Of a stretch of DNA of 64,000 bases, positions 21,332 through 32,199 are shown one piece after another. The stretch is taken from positions 496,001 to 560,000 of the forward strand of contig CM057067.1 of assembly GCA_029945375.1 (NCBI GenBank). Reading direction: 5' to 3'. The position numbers and the translations under genes were made by a program. Position 1 is the first letter of the stretch; the number at the start of each line of letters is the position of its first letter. The notes under the pieces are model-generated. The model was not told where the DNA came from. It worked only from the letters and a program-made list of their open reading frames with translations, and did not search any database. This DNA comes from Agaricus subrufescens. Lineage: Eukaryota > Basidiomycota > Agaricomycetes > Agaricales > Agaricaceae.

Positions 21332-22175
21332 GTGACCCCTAGGCTCCTGAGTGACACAGGGGCAGTGTAAAGACAGGAGAGGCCCTCGGCACTGATGGCG
21401 CACCGACACCATACACGATGCCGCCTACATCAATTCAGAGAGAAGATGCAGATACTCATAGATGCAAGACTTACCATCGTAAACACGAATGGTGAGGGCG
21501 GGACACTGGCGCGGATGCTGAGCTTGCAAAGATGGCGGGTGATAGTCGAGGGCGAGCCGCAAGGCAGCCATTGGTTGAGTACCAACAACGGCGGGATGGC
21601 GGGTTGGCAGGTTGGCGAGTTGGCGGCAGGAGACGGCAGGGAGGAATAGGACAGCGGGACGGGGACCGGTGATGCTGCTGACACAGCAGCAGCGGCAGCA
21701 TGTGCCGATTTTGCTGATGGCGGGACAGCAAGACAGAGAGGGGCAGAGCAACGGGCAGGGCCGTGAGAGGACGATGGGTGGGCACACGGTGGGAATAGGA
21801 GCACAGGAGATGGCCACCGGTGATGTTGCTGACACAGCGATAGCGGCAGCATGTGCCAATCTTGCTGATGGTGGGAGGGCGGGACAGAGAGGGGCAAGAC
21901 AATGAGCGGGGTCATGGGAGGTCGGCAACACGGTGAGTACTGGGTGAGGGATTGAGCATGGGAGAATGCACGGGATGTGCATCAGTGCTTACATTGTTGC
22001 CAGCGGCACCCTGTGCCAAGACCTCGCAGCGAGCTCAGGTCAAAGTCAGAATATATTACTTTTAAGCCTTGTAAATGCACTGTAGAGGGGATGTGACATG
22101 ATCATTCTGATTAGAGGAGATGGTAACCCCCCTCTCCCCATTCTAATCAGAAGCTATTTTCGGAAGGGTTAGGTG
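21332..22175 (-). repeat. KDZ-A right terminal inverted repeat
   Basis: 844 bp, inverse of 12651-13645, with two 151-bp tandem units instead of three (about 21718 and 21869). It ends AGGTG at 22175, followed by the ACCACGGT duplication. Confidence 0.9.
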
Positions 22176-22183
22176 ACCACGGT
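22176..22183 (+). repeat. 8-bp target-site duplication ACCACGGT, right copy (KDZ-A)
   Basis: Perfect match to 12643-12650. The sequence on either side joins into one continuous KDZ-B terminal repeat. Confidence 0.9.
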
Positions 22184-22517
22184 CCATAGATACCGAGGTA
22201 TGCGCATCAAATGCCTCCCATGGCTGATATAAGCCACAGCCCGCATCAAAACGTCTCCCACGGCTCAACCTGTGCATCAAAAGCCTCCCACGGCTCAACA
22301 CATGCATCAAATGCCTCCCATGGCTCAACCCGCGCATCAAAGTGTCTCCCACGGCTCAACACGCGCATCAAATGCCTCCCATGGCTCAACACGCACATCA
22401 AATGCCTCCCACAGCTCAACCTGCGCATCAAAGTGTCTCCCATGGCTCAACCTGCGCATCAAATCACTCCCACGGCTCAACCTGTGCATCAACAGCCTCC
22501 CACGGCTGATGTAAGCT
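22184..22517 (+). repeat. KDZ-B left terminal inverted repeat, inner part: 30-bp minisatellite
   Basis: About ten units near 30 bp, each GCATCAAA followed by a variant of GCCTCCCACGGCTCAAC. Units vary mainly at CG/TG/CA positions. The inverse array lies at about 30772-31160 with about twelve units. Frames through it encode meaningless repeats. Confidence 0.88.
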
Positions 22518-22619
22518 GTCTACAAGATACTTGAGTTCCCAATTTCCGGACAGGCCGGCCGAAAGACTCTAATTATACTTCTGATTGTACAAGGGAAAAT
22601 GTCTGAAAAAACCAAACTA

Positions 22620-25600
22620 CTACTCTCCCTCCTGCTCCTGCTCCTGCTGCTCTAAGTTTAATACACTGAGAACTGTGTCTAGATCCTTCGTAAGTTCCGC
22701 CTCTTGTTCATCTTCATCAGCATCATCCTCATCTTCAGGAATCTCGTTTTCCAAAACATTCCCATGAGGTGGAATATTGTCATTAAGGTTATTGAATGTA
22801 TGTTGAAGTGAACCTGCAATATGATTTTGAGCTTTTCCTGGTGAGAGTGAGCCAGTAAAGCTGGCTATCTTCTGAAGGCTTTGAAAACAACGAACATGTT
22901 CCGCATTTGCAAGCTTGAAATGACGGCAGCGGTGTGAAATTTGATGTGCGATGAGAGGATTTTGAATCCTGAGCTGATCTTCCATAGCTTTCAAGAAATT
23001 TTCCTCATCTTGAATGAACATGATTAAGCGTGGAATTTCAACATTGAGTCACTGGATTTCTTCATTAGCTTGCTGAATTTTGAAGAATTAGTCCATCAGA
23101 GTGCGTGCAGCGGGGTGGGCCGATGGTCGTTTCCTAACATCTTCTTGGGTATTGGCTAGAATGTCAAATTCGGAAAGGAAAGTGTAGTCCAAGACTTCCT
23201 CCCAGTGGAGAGTCTCGCGAGGTGGCTTGAGCTTCTTTGCAGCATCATTGAAACGTTGAAGAGCCAGCTTGACAGCCTGAGAACGAGATTTGAGAGCCTT
23301 AGCAATATGTTGTCGCAGCTTATAACCTGTGGAACGGTGGTCAAAAATTTGAAAAAGATTACATAATATTTGCCTGTGCCGGAGCGGTTCATTTTCCCAA
23401 GTTCAAACATATGGGATACAATGAGCTGCTGGAGCTTGTCCAAGCATCGACGATACTGCTGAGTGCTGGCCAAATCAGCAGTACGAGTCCAGTTCTTGTC
23501 CCCCTCTTCCCAAGTCTGCTCAATCCCTAATTTCCTCTCGAGCTCATGAACCATCTCGAGCGTCTTCATATAAGTCTTATCCAGCCGACGGCGCTCTGCT
23601 TCTATCTTTGTAGTCGAAGTACCGGTCTCCATATGCCATGTTTCTCTGATCACAGTAAGTTTGTGGCTGGGATGGTTAATGTGATGCGTAAAAATGATCA
23701 TGCAAACAATATACTTACAATACTTGTTTCAATGATTCAAGGTGTTGATAGTACTCAATCTCAAGCGTTTCCTGTAAAGGCTCCTTTGATAAACCCTCCA
23801 AGTACACCTTCTCATCCAGTAGCCATTGCGTGAAGGTTTCGGGGATGGAGATGTTGTTTCCATCATTGCGAATGATGTCGTCTATCTTGTCTAGCTCTTG
23901 CTCAAAATTGGGAGCAGTGGCAATTATTTCGAGAGCGGCAGAGTAATTGTTAACAAGGAAAGTACCTGGACAGGATTAGATCGTCAGAACAAAATGGATT
24001 AATAGTAAGTACGTACTAAGGTTCTCGTAAGTATCTGTTGTGTCAAGGTGTTGAAAGAAGGTCGCAATCCGTTGTTGACGGTGAAAAACACTGGAGTGGT
24101 GTACGGAAGAAGCAAGGTCATTGGAGCGGGAGAAGAGGTGCTCAGCCCCTTTGAGGTCACTCAGTCCAAGGCCTTCAACATATGTTGCGAGATTGCTAAG
24201 TTGGCACATTCTGTTGTGTGCATGCCCATGAAACGCCCCAACTAAGGACGTATATGAGAGCTCCCTTGCATGGGGACCAAGGGCACTTCTCGAAAGAGTA
24301 GTCTTGAAGCGGCATCCGATATCGTATCCACCCCCAAGGTTAGATCCAAACGTATCCAGGAGAACATTAACGACCGCGAGAGGATACTGGGACCTACGTG
24401 CATGAACTAACAGCAGGAAATTAATGACATAGCGCAACTTACCCCTCTCCACTTTGCACCATGTCTGTCAGCAAAAGAATGAAGCCATGGCGACACAGCG
24501 CAACAAAGACACCCGTCTCATCAAAGATGCCCCAGGCACAAGAAGTGTGTTGATCCGACATATTCTTCCATCATTCAGAACACGGAGAATCATCAATATT
24601 GTCTTGTGGAGCATCAGAAATGTGTTGTCGAGCAGATGGTGTTGTCCATCTGGTAACTTCGGCTCGTGGCACATAATAATCCCCCCCGACTTGACGCAGG
24701 TCAGCTAATTCATTAGAGACACGAACCGCCTGAACATCGCCGGAGTCCGCTTCGTTGTAATCAAAAATTGGATCGTGTCTCAAGACGCGCTTCAGCGAAT
24801 CATTTCCATCCATTGTGAACAGGAGGCGGAACTTCAAGTCCTCCTCATCCTCAAGAGTATATGTACATGCGGGGCACACATGACGCAGGCGCCAGCGAGG
24901 GTCATCACGGTGTAAAGAGATGTTGACGCATATATCAACTTGTTGAAGAATTGAGAGATAGACATCAAGACATATAGTATACTGTTTTGTTAGATGAGGT
25001 TTATATGGCATCTGTAGAGATTTTAAAGCTTCAGTAATAGGTACATTGATTCTCGCACACTGACTTGGTGAATATCACATATTGTCTTAACAGTGTTTTG
25101 AACAGCTAGACGAGGACATCGAAGTGATGCCACTCGAAAAAGCTCAAGAGTGCGAATCGTGATGGCTACTGTGGGCCGTAAAGGTGAGCAAGGGATAAGT
25201 CCCTCGTTGATAAGGATGATCGGGATGCGGTCCCCCGAATGCAATGAGATTGAGTGTTGATATAGTCCTTGTCACTTCACCGTCAGTAATGTCATAAATA
25301 TATTGCAAAATGTGCTCACCGTAGATGTCCACCACTGTAACAGTGTACTGCTCCTGACCTCCATCCAATGGACACTCTTGCCTAGTGGTCTCATCCGCTG
25401 CCACTGATACCGCAAAATCTGAGAGCTTCTTATCCCCCACCCTCGCGCTCCAAGCAAGATAACCCTCCATCATATCATTCAGAAGCTCTTGGAATGCGAG
25501 AGTTTGTTTGAGTACTCAATTGTGCCGATCGCGTCCATCCTTGCGCAGGCCGCTGGAGAAACCAAATGAGAAAACACTGCTACAAGAAACAGTGGTGAAA

Positions 25601-25991
25601 ATATACCTTTCTTTCCGCACTCGTTCAACAACAGCTCTGATAATTCACCTCCTGCGTGGCTAATGGCCGCCGCTTTGTTTCCACCAAAAACTGAGTCAAT
25701 ATCCATAAAGTTATCATCAAGATCCAGCCACTCGTTGTCCATACTGTGCTCTAGTGAGAGTTAGAAGTGCGCATATGAGACCGTTGAACTTACCGCCATC
25801 TGCAGCTGTAGATCATTTGTGGTATATGAAGGCATGAGCCGCTTGTTTCTCGCGGCCAGAAACCAATCAGCCAGATGCTGGGACACTACTTGGGCCCGTG
25901 AATATCCGTACTTTCTTAGATACAACAGATTTGAATCTCCCCATCGAGGAATAGGCTGAAGAGAAAGCAGATGAGTCAATGAACATAACAC
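22620..25991 (-). pseudogene. KDZ-B transposase (KDZ superfamily), multi-exon, decayed
   Basis: Homologous along its length to the KDZ-A transposase. Visible motifs: LINEGLIPCSPLRP (about 25190), VCPACTY (about 24870), MDGNDSLKRVLR (about 24800), IFDETGVFVALCRHGF (about 24500), GGYDIGCRFKTTLSRSALGP (about 24300), GAFHGHAHNRMCQLSNLATYVEGLGLSDLKGAEHLFSRSN (about 24110-24240, in two segments) and an acidic, Gln/Glu-rich C-terminus ending at 22620. An in-frame TGA interrupts the exon reading KDGRDRHN-VLKQ (about 25532), with further stops near 24560 and 23080. The N-terminal exons (25990-25600) include GGNKAAAISHAGGELSELL, matching the ISHAGGELLDILL block of KDZ-A. The start codon was not fixed. 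Confidence 0.85.
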
Positions 25992-27295
25992 ACGCGTTTG
26001 GCTGCCAACCTTTCACGTGATGAGGTTAACAGCGCAACTTCATTCAATTGCGGGTATGTACTAGAGACCGCGGTTTATAGCCCTGGAGAGCGCAGGCAGG
26101 ACTTGCTCAAGCAGGGCCTGTGTCATTGTGCGCAACTACTACTCAATGTAAGAGTGTGGTACTAAATGATCGAAGTTTTTGATATATGTCGATGTATGTC
26201 TAAATGCAGAAGACATACAATCGTTGACTACCATTCAACTGTTCTTATACAGAGTACTGTATTTGAGGGCCATCAGAGAATCACACCTGAACATTTGACA
26301 TGACAAAATTTAGCGTTCAACCAGAGATGTGACCATGAAACATGACTTCAAAATAGTCTCTGTATGTCAACGTATGTCAGCAAGGTTATAACATAATATT
26401 TTTGTATAATAGGTAGGCCCCAAGGTAGGTTGTTGTCAAATTTTGATTACCTACAGTTTGAGAAGATGATCCTTTGTAGATTTGCGTCAACATCTAGCTC
26501 CTGGCTAAAAAGTGTGATCCTGTTAGGAGATAAGACCACCTACATTGCAGTACCGACCATCATCGAGTGCATGCCGAAAAAAGTGACATATGTTTTTTTT
26601 GAGTACACCTTTGGTAATGCTATAAGTTTAAATGTTTACTATAGCCACTATCTAATACCAGGATCTGAAGCTGCAAATCGGTCTTAATGGCCCTCAAAGT
26701 GGCTTTTTATCGTGTTTTGAATATTTTTAAATCTTTTGTAGGACACGTTACGGGGAAAGACTCCACCTGATACTATGTATCACGTCTCCTGTTGCCAAAA
26801 AGATTCAATAGAAATACGTCCGGCATAAGGTTTACCAGTGCAATGTTGTGCAATTGCTGGTCTGTTCCTACACATTGTTTACTTTGTAGCACTGGCCAAA
26901 GCAGCTTAATTTTCACCGGAGGTTCTTACGTGTATAGACAGAACAGCAAGCCTAAGGTACAAGTAGTTTGGGGCTGCGTTATGTTTGAGATTCTGTTTCC
27001 TGACCACTTTTTATCCAGATGGCAGGATGGGAAGGATGTCTTCTGACCCGTGGGACACGCATCATTTAGCCTATATCTGTCAACAAGCTAACATATTCTG
27101 TCAACAGTCTGACCAGATACGTCAGTCTAGAGCAGCCAGATCACTCAAAAAGTTATTACCAAGCCAAAAAAAGATGTATATCAAAAATTGACACTGAACT
27201 AGCAGATATACATGTACAAGATACAGAAATTTCAAATTTCAGACACCAGAGACGACGGCTTCAAGAGGACTTCAAGGAAAAAAACAAGCACTGTT
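25992..27295. other. Spacer between KDZ-B transposase start and the viroplasmin-like gene
   Basis: 1.3 kb, AT-rich, short frames only. By position it matches 17166-18054 of KDZ-A. No gene or repeat recognised; it should include the transposase promoter. Confidence 0.5.
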
Positions 27296-28801
27296 TCAGA
27301 TGTGATCTATGTCGTCAGACATATACATTTTAACAAAGTGGCAATAAGCCTCAGTTTCATTCTTGCAGCGAATAAGTGTCCGGGAGGATTTTCCTCCCAT
27401 CCTAATTGCAGTGCACCTCATGCTGTTTTCAGAAAAGATATATATGAACTACAGATAATGACTTACCAGCCTTCATAGACCCCAGGGGTAGGGCCTTGGG
27501 GAACAACGTACCAGTGCTGATCGTTGGGGACAGGTGTCATCGGACTTATAGGGGAACCACGGCGAGACGTAGATGCTTCAACAGTATTAATGTCTCCAAG
27601 GTGGCAGATATGACGTGCAGCAAAGAAGTCCACAAACATCCAGCAAGCTTGATTAAACCCTTCACGACATTCATAAATTTCCGCTTCAGATGTATATCCC
27701 GCATGTTGAACAGCAGAGGATCTAGAGAATAAAAAATTTACTAGGGGTATACAAATAAATGAAGTCAATGCCTTACCTGCCCAAATACACGCTGGGTTTG
27801 TTGCCAACGTGCACGACCCACCAGCTGTCTTCATTGGTGCCATGGGATACAGTACCATTGAAAGCATTCAGATTGGGATTCGAGTCTTCTGGCGCAGGCA
27901 TATCTTGGTAGGATGCTCTGGGCACCCGAGTTGAGCTGATACCAGACAAGGGAGAGGGGCGGTTCCCAAGGGCCGACCGTTGACTGGACAGAGGGGGGAG
28001 GGATGGGCGAGAACGGGGTTCCTTTTTGACATCCTTTTCAACTGCTCGGTTTAATGGCAAAGATTCTTTTTTGATGAAGGAAGAAGGCAGTGGGTTCAAA
28101 GAATGAGGAGCCACTTTCACTGGCTGCGCTTCTTGGAAAACTGATGGGGCTTGCAGCGTTGAAGACGGTGGAGCAACAGTTCAAGCACGAGGCGTGGAGG
28201 ACAGAAGAAGACTGGGGGCACGAGGCGCAGATGCCTGGCTGCAAGGAGTGTGTGGTGGGGTAACAAAATGGTGATTGGTCCAATCACTGGAAACGTGGCC
28301 GATCAGACCACGCTGCAAGGCATCATTGTAAGCAGTCTCGGCATCAGTGACTGAATGATATCCTTTATACCGGGCACCAGAGAACCATGACACTTGAGGC
28401 AAAGCGGATGCCCTAAATCATCACCTCATGGGTTTAAACTTGGCAGGACTGCAGTTTGTACTCACCAGGTGTGGAAGATTCCAGTCTTGCATCTGTGAAA
28501 AATCATGTAAGCTTTTTTCGGGCAGCGGCATGTACAGTCAGGGGGCGTATGCCTCCAGCCACTGCAAGGGTTGGACTCAAGAATAGGGGAAGTTGGAGGT
28601 GATGAGAAATTGACATCTTCGAGCATTGGAGAGGCGTCATTTTTGGAGAGCTCATTGACATCTTGGGGCCCTGACAAAAGGTATTGAGCTACCTCTTCAG
28701 CTACAAGTTTCTTTTAGGACTGTCTGTACGATGATAGCAAACTTACCTTCTGCATTGTCTTCCATTTCCATCACATCATCATTGTCACGGTCATCACCAG
28801 C
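27296..28801 (-). pseudogene. KDZ-B cargo gene: three viroplasmin-like domains, one nonsense codon
   Basis: Minus-strand exons read from about 28801 (start not fixed), through an acidic segment (EMEDNAEAEEVAQYL) and a Ser/Pro region. Domain 1 has KTGIFHTW, then ARYKGYHSVTDAETAY. A low-complexity linker follows, then domain 2 with DSWWVVHVGNKPSVYLG, then domain 3 with HWYVVPQGPTPGVYEG and NETEAYCHF, and the stop at 27296-27298. All three domains are split by a phase-2 intron at the same point, two residues after the G-[IV]-[YF] triplet, exactly as in the single domain of the KDZ-A gene. One TGA lies at about 28179-28181. The pattern resembles the RNase H1 N-terminal hybrid-binding domain. Likely a nucleic-acid-binding helper of the transposon. 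Confidence 0.7.
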
Positions 28802-29165
28802 ATCTATACAGGGACATTGGTGACAGTGATGAAGATGATCAAGATTGGCTTACTAAATGGGTCAGCATTCGTGCACTCGTGTTTTGGAGAGGTGGAGGGT
28901 AATTGCATGGCTAGAGAGAGAAAATATGAGTGCACAAGCTGCAAACTATGTGGTGAAAAGCCAACGTGAACGCAAATTCCACCTTCCCACAGGGCACGAA
29001 AAAAAAGCCAAGCTGACCCAAAGGCTTGCAGACAGATGTCAATAGAAGGCTAGCCAATGGGCATTGCTTAGCAACTTGTCACGCTTTGATTGTAAGACGC
29101 ATCGGTTTTCAAAAACATTCACGATGTGAAAATCTCAAGATCTGGTTGCTGTATATTTTCCCAAA
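28802..29165. other. Divergent promoter region between the KDZ-B cargo genes
   Basis: About 360 bp; it may also contain the missing 5' exon of the viroplasmin-like gene (a possible donor GTAAGC lies near 28855, minus). It mirrors 19318-19721 in KDZ-A. Confidence 0.4.
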
Positions 29166-30665
29166 ATGGACTCATCAATCTCACAGGTCTTGGAACCACG
29201 CCTGGTCGGTGACGAAAGTTACTGTTCCCAAAATCCTCTTTTGCCGGTCCAGCCTTTGTCTGTGCACCCACCCACACAACTGTCTGGGGAACTAAAAAAG
29301 TCCTTTCATGAACAACGCAAGCATAGGAAGCAGATCAATGAGTCCCTTTGTGCTGACCTGGATGATTTTCGGGCCAATTGCGAAGTCAAAGTCAAAGAGT
29401 TGAGCATAAAACACTCGACTGACATTAACAAGATTTGAAATGATATTTATAATGTATCAATGTTCAAGTCACAACGCAAAATCAATTTATGGAATGCAGA
29501 GGTCTTGTATAAAGCTCAAGAGTTACGTCAAAGTAAGAATTAGATACCCTCCCATGTGATATTTAACTTTCATTGTTGCATCTAGAAGGGGAGAAAGGGG
29601 GGCTAGAAAAGGCTTGTGCCGACATTCTTGAAGATCGCGCCAAGTGGAATAACTCAGCCCTGGATCCAGAACAACAACTGATCATTATGCAACATGCCAC
29701 TGATCAATGTGCCCTGAAGGAACGTGGCGCTCGCCCAACCAATAAGAGTGCTGCCATGGATGCTGCATTCATGGCCACACGAGTTCAATCTGAGGTTGGT
29801 TCTATGACTATCTCCATGTTGTTGAAGATATTGAGCTCAACGCCCTAGCTTAAGAAGTTGAGCAGTCGCACTGGCGCTGCTGGGTTGTTTATGATCACGT
29901 AAGGCCACTTAAATGATTGTATTGCTCCCGCAGGTTATGAGACAGATAATGCTGTGGGATTCTGTGATAAGGCCCTCAGCCATAACCTCATCAATGTTGG
30001 CACTCGCCTCGAAATCTGGTCGATATTGAGGAGCCAAGGTAAGTTTTTATTATACATGTTGTTCAATTTGTACCCATGTTTATGAAGACCTCAAAACTGC
30101 TAATACTACAAAAGAACTGCGAAGAAAATGTGTTGATATCATTATTGAGGGGTTGCGTGAGTGCAGATTAAATCTTCTATCATATAATTCTCAGATTGAT
30201 GTAGGGGAGATTACTGGAAAACATGACATGGCAATGAACTATCAAAATTATGGGAGTGCAATCGTTTCCTGGTACAAAGTTCAATTGATTGGCTGGCCTG
30301 ACCATATCCCTTTTTCCAATCCTTCAAATATTAGTACCCATCACCTCCAACGATTATCCGATGCTCTCCAGTCCCTGCAATGTCGATGGCAAATGATGAC
30401 TTGCAAAGAGGTGGCTGCACACAATGCCAAGCAAGATGCAACAATTGCCAGCGGAGGTACTGTTGGTAAAGCAAGGAAATCACGCTCTGACAAGAACAAA
30501 AAGCGTGTCATTCATGGTGAAGGAGAGGTTGTAGCAAAGAGGCGAAGAACTGGAGGGAAACCCACCTCTGAAACACCAACTATGGGTGCGAGGGTCCAGG
30601 TCGCAAAGCAACTTCCTTCCCAGTTTATATATCACGAATTTGGAGCATCCGGTGCCGACAACTAG
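29166..30665 (+). pseudogene. KDZ-B cargo gene: basic-tail protein, homologue of 19722-21213
   Basis: Exons 29166-29532, 29586-29794, 29849-30038 and 30088-30665 (448 codons), with the same intron phases (1, 0, 1) and the same 190-nt third exon as the KDZ-A gene. The start is ATG in MDSSISQ. Shared landmarks are SSRTG at the start of exon 3, YKVQLIGWPDHIPF, LSDALQSLQCRWQMMT and a basic tail (KARKSR, KNKKR, KRRRT). In-frame stops: TGA at 29436-29438, and a TAA in exon 3 opposite the Arg of FSRTHIND in KDZ-A (a double change of CGA would explain it). Function unknown; probably nuclear. Confidence 0.75.
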
Positions 30666-30771
30666 TGGGGTTCATTGTATATCTTGATATCATGTATTTT
30701 CTTGTCACCTTAGTTTTTGGGTCTTTGATCTTGATATATTGTTGACTATCCACTCTGGCAACAATTGATGC

Positions 30772-31333
30772 TGCTTAGATCAGCCGTGGCAGGCCGTTGA
30801 TGCGCGATTTGAACCATGGGAGGTGTTTGATGCAGCTTAGATCAGTCGTGAGTGGTTATTGATGCGCAGGTTGAGCCGTGGGAGTGATTTGATGCGCAGG
30901 TTGAGCTGTGGGAGACGCTTTGATGCGTGGGTTGAGCCATGGGAGGCATTTGATGCATGTGTTGAGCCGTGGGAGGCATTTGATGCATGTGTTGAGCTGT
31001 GTGAGACGCTTTGATGCACGGGTTGAGCCGTGGGAGGCATTTGATGCGTGTGTTGAGCCATGGGAGGCTTTTGATGCACAGGTTGAGCCGTGGGAGACGT
31101 TTTGATGCGGGCTGTGGCTTATATCAGCCGTGGGAGGCATTTGATGCGCATACCTCAGTATCTATGGACTGTGTTAATTCTGATGGACACTGTCATCCAT
31201 TTTGGGAAGCACAACCCCCGGAATCCGCAGGATTATTGAAAGTGCGGATATATGTAATCTATGGTCTAATTAGAGTCTTCCGTAACAGTTGCCACTTCTT
31301 CTAATAAAAAGACAACTGTGGGAACCAGAGGTG
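30772..31333 (-). repeat. KDZ-B right terminal inverted repeat with 30-bp minisatellite
   Basis: Inverse of 12484-12650 plus 22184-22517. It contains about twelve 30-bp units reading TTGAGCCGTGGGAGGC...TTTGATGC, then the non-repetitive outer 165 bp ending GGTTCCC's inverse and CAGAGGTG at 31333. Confidence 0.88.
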
Positions 31334-31341
31334 TACTTGTC
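31334..31341 (+). repeat. 8-bp target-site duplication TACTTGTC, right copy (KDZ-B)
   Basis: Perfect match to 12476-12483. Confidence 0.88.
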
Positions 31342-31367
31342 ACACCTAACCCTGAGAATGGACACCA

Positions 31368-31707
31368 TGTTGAAAAATGACGCCGAAATATCTCATTGAG
31401 GTTTAACTTTTCTCCTTTTTTTTTTTTTTGTTTCATCTCATCTCATTTATTTCTTAATAATATTATGATGTATTGTTTCCGCCATGTCTACCTATGACAG
31501 AATGTGTCTAATAGTTGTTTTACTCATATCTTGAGTAGTATAAAAGTGCTCTAAACTGTACTGAGAGTCCAGTCTTCATTTTACTCAACTCTCAGGTAAA
31601 TGTTCTTTCTTATCTAAATATAGTCTTTGTTTTACTTGACTCTCAGCTTGATCGACATTTGTATTGAACTGATTGTTTCATATTTTTATCCTGTGCAAGT
31701 CCCAACA
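31368..31707 (+). repeat. Copia-3 5' LTR (plus strand)
   Basis: 340 bp from TGTTGAAAAATGAC to CCCAACA. It has a TATAAAAG box at about 31539-31546 and a T-rich upstream part. The primer site GGTTATGGGCCCC follows immediately at 31708, as in Copia-1. No matching 3' LTR was found in the window. Confidence 0.7.
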
Positions 31708-31880
31708 GGTTATGGGCCCCAATGGGCATGAATCAACAGCAGACTATTACACTTGGTTACCAAGTATGAAGGCTGCCTTGCAAATGTTTCAGGTTGCAGT
31801 ATCTTTGGGGTATTGTTTCAGGTTGCAAAATTTGTTCCCCAAAACCCTCTCTAGCTTCCCATTATTCTCAGTCTTTGCCA
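31708..31880 (+). pseudogene. Copia-3 primer site and Gag N-terminus, truncated
   Basis: After the primer site an ATG at 31712 opens a frame with ESTADYYTWLPSMKAALQMF, the usual start of a Copia Gag (Y-x-x-W-x-x-x-M-K-A-x-L). It is lost after about 31800, where DIRS-1 sequence begins. The Gag continuation is probably at 38340-39280. Confidence 0.6.
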
Positions 31881-32199
31881 AGCTGGTCTGTTCACGCAAG
31901 GAGAGGTAGTCTGGGAGACGGTGAGATGATGCATGTGCGTGAGCAGTGAATAGGATTAAGGCTGTGAGTAATTACATGATCTGGATGGTAATGAAAGTAA
32001 AGGAGAATGATGTGAGAGGATTAGTGAGCAGAGATGGGCAAGAGCCTGTTGGTGAGGCTTCCGCATCTGCCCAGAGTGGCATTGCTGAGGCAGGCTGCTA
32101 CCCAACATGTTAGTCCTGATGCATGCTGCCTGTGTGATGTCCCTTACCGATTAGGAAGGATAGGGAGAGTTTTTTCCAGATTGCTTTCTGGGCCTTTCA

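Larger units (their letters stand above)
12651..22175 (-). mobile_element. KDZ-A: complete KDZ-type DNA transposon nested in the KDZ-B terminal repeat
   Basis: 9,525 bp bounded by CACCTAACCCTTCCG and its inverse, flanked by the 8-bp duplication ACCACGGT (12643-12650 and 22176-22183). Both KDZ elements begin CACCT and make 8-bp duplications. KDZ-A carries long inverted repeats (995 and 844 bp), a transposase (14003-17165, minus), an intact viroplasmin-like gene (18055-19317, minus) and a basic-tail gene (19722-21213, plus). Gene order and strands are the same as in KDZ-B. KDZ is the Kyakuja-Dileera-Zisupton transposase superfamily, known to be expanded in mushroom-forming fungi. Confidence 0.92.
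12484..31333 (-). mobile_element. KDZ-B: KDZ-type DNA transposon, split by KDZ-A
   Basis: The element starts CACCTCTGGTTCCCACAG and ends with the exact inverse, flanked by TACTTGTC on both sides. It spans 18,850 bp, of which 9,533 bp (KDZ-A plus one target duplication) were added later, leaving about 9.3 kb. The left terminal repeat is 12484-12650 continued at 22184-22517; the right one is about 30772-31333. Inside lie a KDZ transposase (22620 to about 25991, minus), a three-domain viroplasmin-like gene (27296 to about 28801, minus) and a basic-tail gene (29166-30665, plus). Joining the left repeat across KDZ-A restores a sequence matching the right repeat, which proves the nesting order. Confidence 0.9.

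Noticed and set aside
22143..22534. Repetitive frames in the 30-bp minisatellite (and 30837-31304)
   Set aside because: Low-complexity by-products of the KDZ-B terminal repeat, present on both strands.
26430..27478. Short plus-strand frames between KDZ-B genes
   Set aside because: AT-rich, no domain, no splice pattern, and the matching KDZ-A region has no counterpart.
22184..31160. CRISPR array reading of the 30-bp repeats
   Set aside because: Units are contiguous without unique spacers, vary in sequence and form inverted ends of a eukaryotic transposon.
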